A model generated the notes under the pieces. It saw nothing but the letters and a program-made list of their open reading frames with translations, searched no databases and was not told the origin of the DNA. Made by a program: the position numbers and the translations under genes. A stretch of 64,000 nucleotides of DNA, taken from the NCBI RefSeq assembly GCF_017726655.1, contig NZ_CP072308.1:1983501-2047500 (forward strand). Reading direction: 5' to 3'. The first letter of the stretch is position 1; each line of letters opens with the position of its first letter. The stretch is from Agrobacterium tumefaciens. GTDB taxonomy: Bacteria > Pseudomonadota > Alphaproteobacteria > Rhizobiales > Rhizobiaceae. Below are positions 19,065-27,783 of this stretch, one piece after another.

Positions 19065-19820
19065 ATGAAGAATCGGGAATTCGAGAAAGCTGTCGTCCTC
19101 ATACCGGCGCGGATGGCATCCACGCGCCTGCCTGGCAAGCCGCTCGCCGACATCGGCGGCAAGCCGATGATCGTGCAGGTGGCACTGCGAGCGCGGGAAG
19201 CAGGCGCGGAACGAATCGTTGTTGCCGTTGATGACGAACAGGTGTTTTCCGCCGTTCAAAGTGCGGGTTTCGACGTGATGATGACGCGCGACGACCATCA
19301 ATCCGGTTCGGACCGGATTTTCGAAGCGCTGCAAAAGGCCGATCCCTACGGCAAGGCCGACTATATCATCAATGTCCAGGGTGACCTCCCGACCATCGAG
19401 GCGGAAACAATTCGCGCCTCGCTGCGCCCACTGGAAAATTCCGCCGTCGACATTGCGACGCTGACGGTCGAAATCACCGATGAACAGGAAAAGACCAATC
19501 CCAACGTCGTGAAAGTCGTCGGCAGCCCGCTTTCCGATACGAGACTGCGCGCGCTTTATTTTACGCGCACCACCGCGCCCTATGGCGATGGCCCGCTTTA
19601 TCATCACATCGGTCTCTACACCTATCGCCGTGCAGCGCTGGAGACATTCGTAAGCCTGCCGCCGTCCCCTCTGGAAAAGCGCGAACGGCTGGAGCAGTTG
19701 CGGGCACTCGAGGCCGGCATGCGCATCGACGCGGAAATCGTCCACTCTGTACCGCTCGGCGTCGACACGCCGCATGACCTCGAAAAAGCCCGCAAAATTC
19801 TCGCAAGCAGAACCCATTAA
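19065..19820 (+). CDS. kdsB: 3-deoxy-manno-octulosonate cytidylyltransferase (CMP-KDO synthetase)
   Basis: This 251-residue enzyme starts its nucleotide-binding domain with [20 protein letters not shown] and carries [13 protein letters not shown] and IINVQGDLP, all diagnostic of KdsB. It activates KDO with CTP for lipid A inner-core assembly in the cytoplasm. The length matches the family. The pheA start codon lies 12 bases after its stop, so the two are co-transcribed. Confidence 0.96.
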   Translation: MKNREFEKAVVLIPARMASTRLPGKPLADIGGKPMIVQVALRAREAGAERIVVAVDDEQVFSAVQSAGFDVMMTRDDHQSGSDRIFEALQKADPYGKADYIINVQGDLPTIEAETIRASLRPLENSAVDIATLTVEITDEQEKTNPNVVKVVGSPLSDTRLRALYFTRTTAPYGDGPLYHHIGLYTYRRAALETFVSLPPSPLEKRERLEQLRALEAGMRIDAEIVHSVPLGVDTPHDLEKARKILASRTH

Positions 19821-19832
19821 CGGACAGTTTTC

Positions 19833-20696
19833 ATGAGCCTGACCACCAATCGTATTGCCTTCCAGGGCGAATTCGGCGCGAATTCCGACATGGCCTGCCG
19901 CGACATGTTTCCGGATATGGAGCCTCTGCCGTGCCCGACATTCGAGGATGCCTTCAACGCCATCGAAAACGGCGAAGCTGACCTCGGCATGATCCCGATC
20001 GAAAACACGCTCGCCGGCCGGGTGGCGGATATTCACCATCTGCTGCCCGAATCACGCCTGCACATCATCGGCGAATATTTCATGCCGATCCGTTTTCAGC
20101 TGATGGTGATGCCGGGCGTGACGAAGGACGAAATCCGCACCGTGCACAGCCATATCCATGCACTTGGCCAGTGCCGCAAGATCATTCGCTCCAACGGCTG
20201 GAAGCCTGTCATCGCCGGCGATACCGCGGGTTCGGCAAGGCTCGTTTCCGAAACGGGCGACCGAAGCATGGCTGCCCTTGCGCCGCGCCTTGCCGCCAGC
20301 CTCTACGGCCTCGATATTCTCGCCGAGAATGTCGAGGATTCCGAGAACAACGTCACCCGATTCGTGGTGCTGTCGCGCGATGAAAACTGGGCGAAGCGCC
20401 AGACGAGCGACGAGATTCTCGTCACGACCTTCGTCTTCAACGTCCGCAACATTCCCGCCGCGCTTTACAAAGCCATGGGCGGTTTCGCGACCAATGGCAT
20501 CAACATGACCAAGCTTGAGAGCTATCAGCTGGGCGGCAAGTTTGTGGCGACGCAGTTTTATGCCGACATTGAGGGGCATCCCGAAGACGAATCCGTGCGG
20601 CACGCGCTGGATGAACTGCGCTTCTTTTCCGAGAAGGTCCGAATTCTCGGAGTTTACAAGGGTCACCCCATGCGCGGCAAGCTCAACCAGAGCTGA
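19833..20696 (+). CDS. pheA: Prephenate dehydratase with ACT domain
   Basis: This 287-residue monofunctional enzyme has a catalytic domain (about 1-190) with FQGEFGANSD at the start, MIPIENTLAGRV, and EDSENNVTRFVVL near its end. An ACT regulatory domain (about 205-280) has ALYKAMGGFATNGINMTKLE and ESYQLGGKF, where many homologues have ESRP. It converts prephenate to phenylpyruvate in phenylalanine synthesis, and the ACT domain normally gives feedback inhibition by phenylalanine. There is no chorismate mutase domain, so that step is encoded elsewhere. It lies 12 bases after kdsB. Confidence 0.96.
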   Translation: MSLTTNRIAFQGEFGANSDMACRDMFPDMEPLPCPTFEDAFNAIENGEADLGMIPIENTLAGRVADIHHLLPESRLHIIGEYFMPIRFQLMVMPGVTKDEIRTVHSHIHALGQCRKIIRSNGWKPVIAGDTAGSARLVSETGDRSMAALAPRLAASLYGLDILAENVEDSENNVTRFVVLSRDENWAKRQTSDEILVTTFVFNVRNIPAALYKAMGGFATNGINMTKLESYQLGGKFVATQFYADIEGHPEDESVRHALDELRFFSEKVRILGVYKGHPMRGKLNQS

Positions 20697-20716
20697 GCCA
20701 ACCGCAGGCCGTTAGG

Positions 20717-21679
20717 TCACTTTGGCCACTCCACCCAATCGCGCATCAGCCGATGCGCGATTGCGCCGATCGGCGGAGCCGACAAACCTTCCCCCGCCGG
20801 TGCGTCCAGCATCTTCGCCACCTCTTCTCGTGTGAACCAGCGGCAATCCTCAAGCTCTATTTCGTCGCGCGCAATTTCGGATGAGAGCGCCTCGGCATAA
20901 CAGCCGATCATCAACGTGTGCGGCATCGGCCATGGCTGGGACGCGTGGTAGCGAACACGACCGACGTCGACGCCCGATTCCTCATGCGTTTCCCGGCGCA
21001 CGGCCTGTTCGATCGTCTCTCCCGGCTCAACGAAACCGGCGAGGCATGAATACATGCCCGGCGCAAAATGAGCGCCGCGGCCAAGCAGGCAAAGATCGCG
21101 CTCGATGTCGATCGTCATCATGATGACGACGGGATCGGTGCGGGGAAAAATCGTGTGGTTGCAAGCCGAACAGATGCGCTTATAGCCGCCGATTCGCAGC
21201 TCCATGGTGCCGCCGCATCGTCCGCAGAAACGATTGTCGCCGTTCCAGTGCGTCAGGCTGACGGCTTGGGCCACCTCGCTCAACAACTCTTCATCCAGCA
21301 GATGATCGCGGTAAAGTGTGCGGGCATCGGCCAGCTTGTAGTGGCTTGCCAGCTGGTCCTCCGCGATGGCGACGGGCACCGCAATACGTGGTTCGCCGGT
21401 TTCGCGATAGCCGAGCAGCACGGCATTGTCGAAATCCGGCTGCAACTCTGCCAGTTCATAGGCGGCGAACAGGGGGTCGATCACCTGCTCGTCATGCTTG
21501 AGGACCAGCCGGTTACCTGAAAAGGCGAAAATATGGGTGCCGTCGACTTTCAGCGCCTCGGCAACGCACTCCTCGGCGCGCTTTTCGGCGAAACGGTCGA
21601 GAGCATTTTTGGAAAAGGCCGTCAGCAGGCTTGCTTCGGGATGGGGTGCCGTGGTTTCGAAAATTTTCATTGATATCAT
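20717..21679 (-). CDS. nudC: NAD(P)H pyrophosphatase / NAD-capped RNA decapping Nudix hydrolase
   Basis: This 320-residue protein has the NudC architecture: an N-terminal domain (about 1-130), a zinc ribbon with CGRC and CSAC (about 150-175), the NudC-specific segment IFPRTDPVVIMM, and a Nudix box GFVEPGETIEQAVRRETHEE (about 220-239) with the metal-binding REtheEs. It hydrolyses NADH to NMNH and AMP, and in E. coli removes NAD caps from RNA. The ATG at 21679 overlaps the stop of the HIT gene (TGATG), so the pair is translationally coupled. A second ATG is three codons in. Confidence 0.93.
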   Translation of the reverse strand: MISMKIFETTAPHPEASLLTAFSKNALDRFAEKRAEECVAEALKVDGTHIFAFSGNRLVLKHDEQVIDPLFAAYELAELQPDFDNAVLLGYRETGEPRIAVPVAIAEDQLASHYKLADARTLYRDHLLDEELLSEVAQAVSLTHWNGDNRFCGRCGGTMELRIGGYKRICSACNHTIFPRTDPVVIMMTIDIERDLCLLGRGAHFAPGMYSCLAGFVEPGETIEQAVRRETHEESGVDVGRVRYHASQPWPMPHTLMIGCYAEALSSEIARDEIELEDCRWFTREEVAKMLDAPAGEGLSAPPIGAIAHRLMRDWVEWPK

Positions 21680-22107
21680 CAGAGCGCGCCGGAGATTTTT
21701 TTCATGAGGCTTTCCTTTTCGCCCGCCGCATACGGTACCGCCGTTCCGTGACCCCAGATGGGACCGGGCCAGCAGGTGTCGCCTTCATTGCGAGCGATAA
21801 TGTGGACATGCAGCTGCCGGACGATATTGCCCAAAGCGCCGACATTAATCTTGGTGGCTCCGGTGATGTCCTTCAAGGCGGATGCGACGAGATTGGTCTC
21901 GAATGTCAGCACGGCCTGATCGAGCGGAGTGAGATCGAACAATTCGCTGACGCCATCCCGCTGCGGCACCAGCACCAGCCAGGGCCAGCGACTGTCGTTT
22001 TGCAAGCGCAGCTCGCAAAGACCCAAACGTGTCACAAGCACGCTGTCGCGCGCCAGTCTTTCGTCCAGCTGGAATGTCTCCAAGGCGTCCTCCATGTTTG
22101 TTTTCAT
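21679..22107 (-). CDS. HIT-domain nucleotide hydrolase
   Basis: This 142-residue HIT protein has the histidine triad as QLHVHIIAR (about residues 98-106) and a conserved WPWLVLVP strand. The final triad His is followed by Ile-Ala-Arg, as in the alpha-proteobacterial diadenosine-tetraphosphate-hydrolase-like branch. These enzymes cleave nucleotide phosphoramidates or dinucleoside polyphosphates. The frame is open to 22203, but the ATG at 22107 starts the conserved domain. It shares an operon with nudC, and the two make a nucleotide clean-up pair. The SRP RNA gene is divergent upstream. Confidence 0.85.
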   Translation of the reverse strand: MKTNMEDALETFQLDERLARDSVLVTRLGLCELRLQNDSRWPWLVLVPQRDGVSELFDLTPLDQAVLTFETNLVASALKDITGATKINVGALGNIVRQLHVHIIARNEGDTCWPGPIWGHGTAVPYAAGEKESLMKKISGAL

Positions 22108-22171
22108 CGTGATAGCAGTTTTTTGAAGGCTTGGCTTGCATTTGCTGTCGATATTGCCGATATGTGGCCCC

Positions 22172-22270
22172 GGGAGGTTGGTGGTGGACGAGCCACTCGC
22201 CAACCGGGTCAGGTCCGGAAGGAAGCAGCCCTAACGAGCCCGGCACGGGTCGCCGTGCCAGCCTCCCACC
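22172..22270 (+). ncRNA. ffs: Signal recognition particle RNA (4.5S / small SRP RNA)
   Basis: The apical SRP domain GTCAGGTCCGGAAGGAAGCA at 22208-22227 is unmistakable: the GGAA tetraloop plus the Ffh-binding internal loops. GGGAGG (22172-22177) pairs with CCTCCC (22262-22267) to close the long rod, and the T-run at 22271-22276 ends transcription. The RNA binds Ffh and directs ribosomes making membrane proteins to FtsY. The ends are set by the closing stem and could be off by a few bases. Confidence 0.95.
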
Positions 22271-22310
22271 TTTTTTAAATGCCGTGCTCAGCTTTCGCCG
22301 GGCCAGTTCC

Positions 22311-22342
22311 GCGCCCCAAGACAACTGCGCCCCAAGATAACT
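22311..22342 (+). repeat. Tandem 16-bp duplication before dnaX
   Basis: GCGCCCCAAGACAACT is followed at once by GCGCCCCAAGATAACT (one difference), within the 88 bases between the SRP RNA terminator and the dnaX start. It is likely a recent local duplication. Confidence 0.85.
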
Positions 22343-22364
22343 GGCAAAACAAACTGGCGAGGCG

Positions 22365-24242
22365 ATGAGCGATACCGTACCCACCACATCGAGCGAATCC
22401 CAGGTCGGGACCGGCTACCGGGTACTGGCACGCAAATATCGCCCGAAGGATTTTTCCGATCTGATGGTCGGCCAGGAGCCGATGGTCCGCACGCTGACGA
22501 ATGCGTTTGAGACCGGACGTATCGCGCAGGCCTATATGCTGACGGGCGTTCGCGGTGTGGGCAAAACCACCACGGCCCGCATTCTCGCCCGTGCGCTGAA
22601 CTACAAGACCGACACCATCGACAAGCCGACCATCGATCTGCGCATTCCCGGCGAACATTGCCAGGCGATCATGGAAGGCCGGCATGTCGACGTCATCGAG
22701 ATGGACGCCGCCTCCCATACGGGTATCGACGATATTCGCGAGATTATCGAGCAGGTGCGCTATCGCCCGGTCTCGGCGCGTTACAAGGTCTATATCATCG
22801 ACGAAGTACACATGCTCTCGACGCAGGCTTTCAACGGTCTTTTGAAGACCCTGGAAGAGCCGCCGGAGCATGTGAAGTTCATCTTCGCGACAACGGAAAT
22901 CCGCAAGGTTCCGATCACGGTTCTGTCACGCTGTCAGCGGTTCGATCTGCGCCGCATCAGCGCTGCTGATCTCGTCGGGCTGTTTACCGCCATTGCCGGC
23001 AAGGAAGGCTTCGAGGCCGATCCGCAGGCTCTATCCATGATTGCGCGTGCGGCCGAAGGTTCCGCCCGCGACGGCCTGTCGCTGCTCGATCAGGCGATTG
23101 CGCATGGCGGCGGCCGTGTGGAGGCAGAAGCAGTGCGCGGCATGCTGGGTCTTGCCGACCGTGCGCGCATCGTCGATCTTTTCCAGCATATCGTGAAGGG
23201 TGATGTTGCCGCTGCCCTTGCGGAATTCAACGGGCAATATGAGGCCGGCGCGAACCCCGTCGTCGTGTTGAACGATCTTGCCGACTTCACCCACCTCGTC
23301 ACTCGGATGAAATACGTGCCTGATGCGGCGGAAGACCCCTCGCTCTCCGAAGTGGAGCGCGTGCGTGGCGCGGAGTTTGCCGACACCATCGCCGTGACGG
23401 CGCTGTCGCGCATCTGGCAGATGCTGCTGAAGGGAATTCCGGAAACGGAAAACGCTTCTCGCCCCGCCGGTGCTGCCGAGATGGTGCTGATCCGACTTTC
23501 GCATGCCGCCAATCTACCCGCACCTGAGGATGCGGCACGTCGCCTGCTCGAACTTTCGAATGGCGATGGCGGCGGTTATGCCAATGGCGCGCCTTCAGGC
23601 GGCGGCAATGGTGGTGGCGCGCGCGCCTATTCGTCGGCGCAGACCGTGGCAGCCGGAAGACCTGCAGAATTTGCCGCCCCGAGGCAGGCCGGTCCGCAGC
23701 CATCCACGATGCTGCGCGCCGTTCCAGATAGCCGGCCGCAGGAGATGCAGGTCGCTTCCCCGAAAACCGAAGAGAGACCGGAGCCGAAAGTTCCCGTTAA
23801 TTCGCTGCAGGATATAGCCGATCTCTGCCAGAAAAACCGCGATCCGGTCATGCGGGCGAAGGTTCGCAACTTCGTGCGGCTGGTGCGGCTGGAGCCCGGC
23901 CGGCTTGATATGCGCCTCGGCGAGGGCGCACCCGGCTCACTTCCCGGCGAACTAGGCGTTAAGCTGAAGGAATGGACCGGCATCCACTGGATCGTCAGCC
24001 TCAGCAAGGAGCAGGGCGAGCCGACGCTTGTCGAAGCCGAAGGCAACGCCCGCGATGCGCGTCTCGTCGATGCACGGCAGGACCCTGACGTCGCCGCGAT
24101 TCTGGCGCAGTTTCCGGGTGCTAAAATCACCGACGTGCGCATCCGCGCCGCGTTGCAGGATGAGGCGGAGGATATCACCCCGCCATCGGTTGCCGAATCG
24201 AGCGAAGGCGACATCCTTCCCGGCGACGACATCGAGTTTTAA
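22365..24242 (+). CDS. dnaX: DNA polymerase III subunits tau/gamma
   Basis: This 625-residue clamp-loader ATPase has Walker A GVRGVGKTTTAR (about 61-72), Walker B IIDEVHMLS, the SRC sensor (LSRCQRFDLRR), a collar domain, then a Gly/Ala/Pro-rich linker (about 395-480) and a C-terminal tau domain that contacts the replicative polymerase. The four-cysteine zinc module of E. coli DnaX (residues 64-79) is not present: the stretch after ALNYKTD has a single Cys in GEHCQAIMEG. I see no A-rich frameshift signal that would make a separate gamma. The ebfC start codon lies 24 bases after the stop. Confidence 0.96.
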   Translation: MSDTVPTTSSESQVGTGYRVLARKYRPKDFSDLMVGQEPMVRTLTNAFETGRIAQAYMLTGVRGVGKTTTARILARALNYKTDTIDKPTIDLRIPGEHCQAIMEGRHVDVIEMDAASHTGIDDIREIIEQVRYRPVSARYKVYIIDEVHMLSTQAFNGLLKTLEEPPEHVKFIFATTEIRKVPITVLSRCQRFDLRRISAADLVGLFTAIAGKEGFEADPQALSMIARAAEGSARDGLSLLDQAIAHGGGRVEAEAVRGMLGLADRARIVDLFQHIVKGDVAAALAEFNGQYEAGANPVVVLNDLADFTHLVTRMKYVPDAAEDPSLSEVERVRGAEFADTIAVTALSRIWQMLLKGIPETENASRPAGAAEMVLIRLSHAANLPAPEDAARRLLELSNGDGGGYANGAPSGGGNGGGARAYSSAQTVAAGRPAEFAAPRQAGPQPSTMLRAVPDSRPQEMQVASPKTEERPEPKVPVNSLQDIADLCQKNRDPVMRAKVRNFVRLVRLEPGRLDMRLGEGAPGSLPGELGVKLKEWTGIHWIVSLSKEQGEPTLVEAEGNARDARLVDARQDPDVAAILAQFPGAKITDVRIRAALQDEAEDITPPSVAESSEGDILPGDDIEF

Positions 24243-24266
24243 ACAAGAAGAACAGGAGATTGGCAT

Positions 24267-24590
24267 ATGCGCGACATCATGGGCATGATGGGCAAGGTCA
24301 AGGAAATGCAGTCCAAGATGGAGAAGGTGCAGGAAGAAATTGCTGCGCTTGAAATCGAAGGACGTGCCGGCGGCGGTCTGGTGACCGTTATCCTGAACGG
24401 CAAGGGCGAAATGCGTGGTCTGAAGATCGATCCGTCGCTGCTCAAGGAAGACGAAGTCGAAATCCTCGAGGACCTCATCGTTGCGGCCCACAAGGACGCG
24501 AAGGGTAAGGGCGAGGCGCAGGCCCAGGAAAAGATGGCTGGCCTGACCGCCGGTCTGCCGCTGCCCCCCGGCATGAAGCTGCCATTCTGA
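24267..24590 (+). CDS. ebfC: YbaB/EbfC nucleoid-associated protein
   Basis: This 107-residue protein begins [20 protein letters not shown] and has the [18 protein letters not shown] core and the [11 protein letters not shown] tail of the YbaB/EbfC family. The fold is a tweezer-like dimer that binds DNA. The dnaX-ebfC-recR order is conserved widely. Here a MOSC gene on the other strand interrupts ebfC and recR. Confidence 0.94.
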   Translation: MRDIMGMMGKVKEMQSKMEKVQEEIAALEIEGRAGGGLVTVILNGKGEMRGLKIDPSLLKEDEVEILEDLIVAAHKDAKGKGEAQAQEKMAGLTAGLPLPPGMKLPF

Positions 24591-24644
24591 TTTGATGATC
24601 TGTCCGCCATTCCGGCCTTCAGCCGGTTTGGCGGTCATCTGTTT

Positions 24645-25280
24645 TCAGACTTCCAGCATCGCCCGGAACCGGCTTGCCAGCGGTGTTTCGAGATAGGCCG
24701 CACGTTCCGACACGCTTAGCCGCAATGGACGAAATCGTTGCAAAATGGTTGGTATCGCCAGCTTCGTTCCCTGATAGGCTTCAAAGGCGATCTCCTCCCC
24801 GGCAGCGAGCATTCCACCGCTCAATACCCGGCAATAAAAACCCGGATGGCCCGCATGCCGGAACCGAGGAGCGAAATCGGGATCGCCGATCCGGGCCGAC
24901 AGCGTGGCGCAGGGAATGCGCGCGGCGGTCACTTCCAGCACGACTTCATTTGCCTTGAACCTGTCGCCAACGTGCAGCTCTGCGCTGTCGACATCATCGA
25001 TGACCAGATTTTCGCCGAAAAAACCCGGTTCAACCGCATAGCCAAGAGAATGGGACCAGAAGTCGAGATCGGCCGAACCCATGACGTAGATCGCCTGGTC
25101 CGGCCCGCCGTGGTGTTTGCGATTGCAAACGGCGTCGCTGACGATGCCCTGGGCATCGACCATCACCGGCCCCTGCACCGCGTGCTTGAAGATACCCGTC
25201 TTCGTCGTCTTTCCCGGCAGGCTTGTCGCCTCGCCCCGGCACACCGCCCGTATTTTCATGGACTGCCCTTCGCGCTTCAT
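24645..25280 (-). CDS. MOSC-domain protein (YiiM-like)
   Basis: This 211-residue protein contains the MOSC domain (about 30-170), with the conserved HGGPDQAIYV and GENLVIDDVD and a Cys in ITAARIPCATL-like sequence near 128-138. MOSC proteins bind the molybdenum cofactor; YiiM-type members reduce N-hydroxylated purines such as 6-hydroxylaminopurine. The tail after the domain fits YiiM. The gene is inserted on the opposite strand between ebfC and recR. Its start codon lies 38 bases from that of recR, so the two promoters must overlap. Two starts are possible (25280 or 25259). Confidence 0.85.
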   Translation of the reverse strand: MKREGQSMKIRAVCRGEATSLPGKTTKTGIFKHAVQGPVMVDAQGIVSDAVCNRKHHGGPDQAIYVMGSADLDFWSHSLGYAVEPGFFGENLVIDDVDSAELHVGDRFKANEVVLEVTAARIPCATLSARIGDPDFAPRFRHAGHPGFYCRVLSGGMLAAGEEIAFEAYQGTKLAIPTILQRFRPLRLSVSERAAYLETPLASRFRAMLEV

Positions 25281-25317
25281 GATTCCCGTTTCCTAATTTA
25301 TGCAGTAGAAAGCGCTC

Positions 25318-25923
25318 ATGGCAAAACGAGTCACTGGCCCTGAAATCGAAAAACTGATCCAGCTTCTGGCAAAAGTGCCGGGGCTTGGCCCCCGCTCGGC
25401 GCGCCGGGCGGCGCTGCATCTCATCAAGAAGAAGGAGCAGCTTCTCGGGCCTTTGGGACACGCCATGGGCGAAGCCTACGACAAAGTGAAGATCTGCTCC
25501 TGCTGCGGCAATGTCGATACGATCGATCCCTGCACCGTCTGCACCGACGACCGGCGCGATCAGTCGGTCATCATCGTGGTGGAAGACGTGTCGGATTTGT
25601 GGGCGCTCGAGCGGACAGGCGCGATGAACACCGCCTATCATGTTCTGGGTGGCACGCTGTCGCCGCTGGACGGCGTTGGGCCGGAGGACCTGAACATCAA
25701 GGGCCTCATCGACCGTGTGAGCGCCGGCGGCATTCGCGAACTCATCATCGCCGTCAATGCGACTGTGGAAGGGCAGGCAACCGCCCATTACATCACCGAC
25801 CGCCTCTCCGGTCTCGACATCAAGATCACCCGGCTTGCGCACGGCGTGCCGGTGGGCGGTGAGCTCGATTATCTCGATGAGGGGACATTGACGGCGGCGC
25901 TTCGGGCGCGCACGACAATCTAA
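25318..25923 (+). CDS. recR: Recombination mediator RecR
   Basis: This 201-residue protein has an N-terminal helix-hairpin-helix [16 protein letters not shown], a four-Cys zinc finger (CSCC and CTVC, about residues 60-76) and a Toprim domain with [15 protein letters not shown]. It works with RecO and RecF to load RecA at gapped DNA. RecF is also encoded in this window (46428-47555). The gene completes the dnaX-ebfC-recR set. Confidence 0.96.
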   Translation: MAKRVTGPEIEKLIQLLAKVPGLGPRSARRAALHLIKKKEQLLGPLGHAMGEAYDKVKICSCCGNVDTIDPCTVCTDDRRDQSVIIVVEDVSDLWALERTGAMNTAYHVLGGTLSPLDGVGPEDLNIKGLIDRVSAGGIRELIIAVNATVEGQATAHYITDRLSGLDIKITRLAHGVPVGGELDYLDEGTLTAALRARTTI

Positions 25924-25961
25924 AGCGCCCCTCCCTCCCCGTCATTCAAAGAGGAGACCGA

Positions 25962-27227
25962 ATGCGAAACCGTTTTGCCACGAAGGCACTGGCTGGCCTT
26001 CTTTCCGTTTTTTCAGCAACGACGGCGTTGGCGCAATCGGCACCGACAGGAGCGGCGGCAGCGCGATATGATGTCGAATTTCATGCCTGGCTGAAAAAAG
26101 AGATCTGGCCGGAAGCCCGCAAGGCCGGCATTTCGCAAAAGACGCTTGAAGCCACGCTCAGCGGTCTGTCCATCAGCTGGAACCTGCCCGATCTCGTCAT
26201 TCCCGGCCAGAAACCGCCGAAGGAACAGAGCCAGAGTCAGGCGGAATTTTCCTCGCCAGGCGCCTATTTCTCCGAAAAGCGGCTACAGGGGCTAGCAGCC
26301 ACCGGGCGTTCGCTTGCCTCCACCCACGCGGCGACGCTACGCCGGATAGAGGCCAAATATGGCGTGCCCGGCGATATCGTCGTTGCCATATGGGGCCGCG
26401 AATCCGGTTTCGGTCGGGCAAAACTTCCCCATTCCGTGATCGATGTCTTGGCCACGAAGGCCTATATGTCCACCCGCAAGGAGATGTTCCGTGCCGAGCT
26501 TATCGATGCGCTGAAGATCGTCGAAAGCGGTGATATCGCTGCCTCGCGCATGATGGGTTCCTGGGCCGGTGCGCTCGGCCAGCCGCAATTCATGCCGTCG
26601 AGCTATCTGAAATATGCCGTGGACTTCGATGGCGACGGTCATCGCGATATCTGGAATTCAGTGCCGGATGCATTGGCATCCATAGCGAACTATCTTTCTG
26701 CGCGCGGCTGGCAACGCAATCGCGACTGGGGTTTCGAAGTATCCATCCCGGCCAATGTCTCCTGCGCGCAGGAAGGCCCTGATCTGGCCCGGCCGGTGGC
26801 CGACTGGGCGAAGATGGGCATTACCCGCATTTCCGGAAAAGCCTTTCCCGCCAATGACCTGACCGCCGATGGCATGATGCTGGTGCCGGCCGGGCGGCAT
26901 GGGCCGGAATTCGTGGTGACACCGAATTTCTACGTCATCAAGGAATATAACAATTCCGATCTCTACGCCCTTTTCATCGGCAATCTCGCCGACCGCATCG
27001 CCCATGGCGCAGGACCGTTCAAGGGGGAATGGGGCAATGTCGGCTCTATGCTGCGCTCGGATGTCCTCACCATGCAGAAGGCGCTGGTCGCCAAGGGTTA
27101 CGATGTGGGAAAGGCGGACGGGCTGGCCGGTTTCAAGACGCGTCGCTCACTCGGCGACTGGCAGACCAAGAACGGTCTGGCGCCAACATGTTTTCCTGAT
27201 GCGACGCTGAAGGGCCGCCTACGCTGA
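25962..27227 (+). CDS. Lytic murein transglycosylase, MltB family, with peptidoglycan-binding domain
   Basis: This 421-residue secreted protein has a signal peptide (about 1-25, ending TALAQS) and a GH103/SLT_2 catalytic domain. The domain holds the active-site Glu in WGRESGFGRAKLP and the substrate motifs GSWAGALGQPQFMPSSYLKYAVDFDGDG. A C-terminal peptidoglycan-binding repeat (about 355-415) follows. It cleaves glycan strands with anhydro-muramic acid formation in the periplasm. No lipobox Cys follows the signal, so it should be soluble. Its 3' end overlaps the convergent acetyltransferase gene by 9 bp. Confidence 0.92.
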   Translation: MRNRFATKALAGLLSVFSATTALAQSAPTGAAAARYDVEFHAWLKKEIWPEARKAGISQKTLEATLSGLSISWNLPDLVIPGQKPPKEQSQSQAEFSSPGAYFSEKRLQGLAATGRSLASTHAATLRRIEAKYGVPGDIVVAIWGRESGFGRAKLPHSVIDVLATKAYMSTRKEMFRAELIDALKIVESGDIAASRMMGSWAGALGQPQFMPSSYLKYAVDFDGDGHRDIWNSVPDALASIANYLSARGWQRNRDWGFEVSIPANVSCAQEGPDLARPVADWAKMGITRISGKAFPANDLTADGMMLVPAGRHGPEFVVTPNFYVIKEYNNSDLYALFIGNLADRIAHGAGPFKGEWGNVGSMLRSDVLTMQKALVAKGYDVGKADGLAGFKTRRSLGDWQTKNGLAPTCFPDATLKGRLR

Positions 27228-27701
27228 TTTCCATGGGTCCGTCACCGGCTGCGCACGCCATTCGTAGAGCGCATCCGGCAAATTTTCCTCGCAACCGGAC
27301 CCGTCCGTTTCCCGCACTTTGCGGAAACCATGGCGCTCGTAAAAGCTTATGGCGCGGATATTTTGCTGGAAGACCCACAGTTGGAGGCGCATTTGTCCTT
27401 GCTTCGCTTTATCCAACAACTTCATTCCGAGATTTTTGCCCACATAGGCGGGTAAGCAATAAAGATGATCCAGCCATTGGAGCCGGAAGGCACAAAAGCC
27501 AGCTAAAATCCCGTCTTCCTCCGCAACCCAGACTTCACTCTCGGTGAAAACAATATTGCTAAAATATTCTCTGTCTTCTTCGAAACTGTGTAGGTCCGGC
27601 ACATAGGGAAGAAAATGCCGGCGGGAAATACGTGCTATTGCGGCGACGCTCTCGCTTTCTGCAAGTTCCGCACGCCTGAAGACAAAATTCCGATCTTCCA
27701 T
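27219..27701 (-). CDS. GNAT-family N-acetyltransferase
   Basis: This 160-residue protein has the GNAT pattern: VWVAEEDGILAGFCAF (beta strands 2-4), then VGKNLGMKLLDKAK as the acetyl-CoA loop and NIRAISFYERHGFRKV as motif B. The ATG at 27701 is preceded by AAGGTGGAA and starts the domain, so the upstream ATG at 27755 is not used. The substrate is unknown. It is convergent with, and overlaps by 9 bp, the transglycosylase gene. Confidence 0.85.
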   Translation of the reverse strand: MEDRNFVFRRAELAESESVAAIARISRRHFLPYVPDLHSFEEDREYFSNIVFTESEVWVAEEDGILAGFCAFRLQWLDHLYCLPAYVGKNLGMKLLDKAKQGQMRLQLWVFQQNIRAISFYERHGFRKVRETDGSGCEENLPDALYEWRAQPVTDPWKSA

Positions 27702-27783
27702 ATCGCATTCCACCTTTTTGCAGCCTATGCGCATTTTGCAAAACGAACGTGACAAGATAAGCGCTGGTGGAGTTCAACACCTG

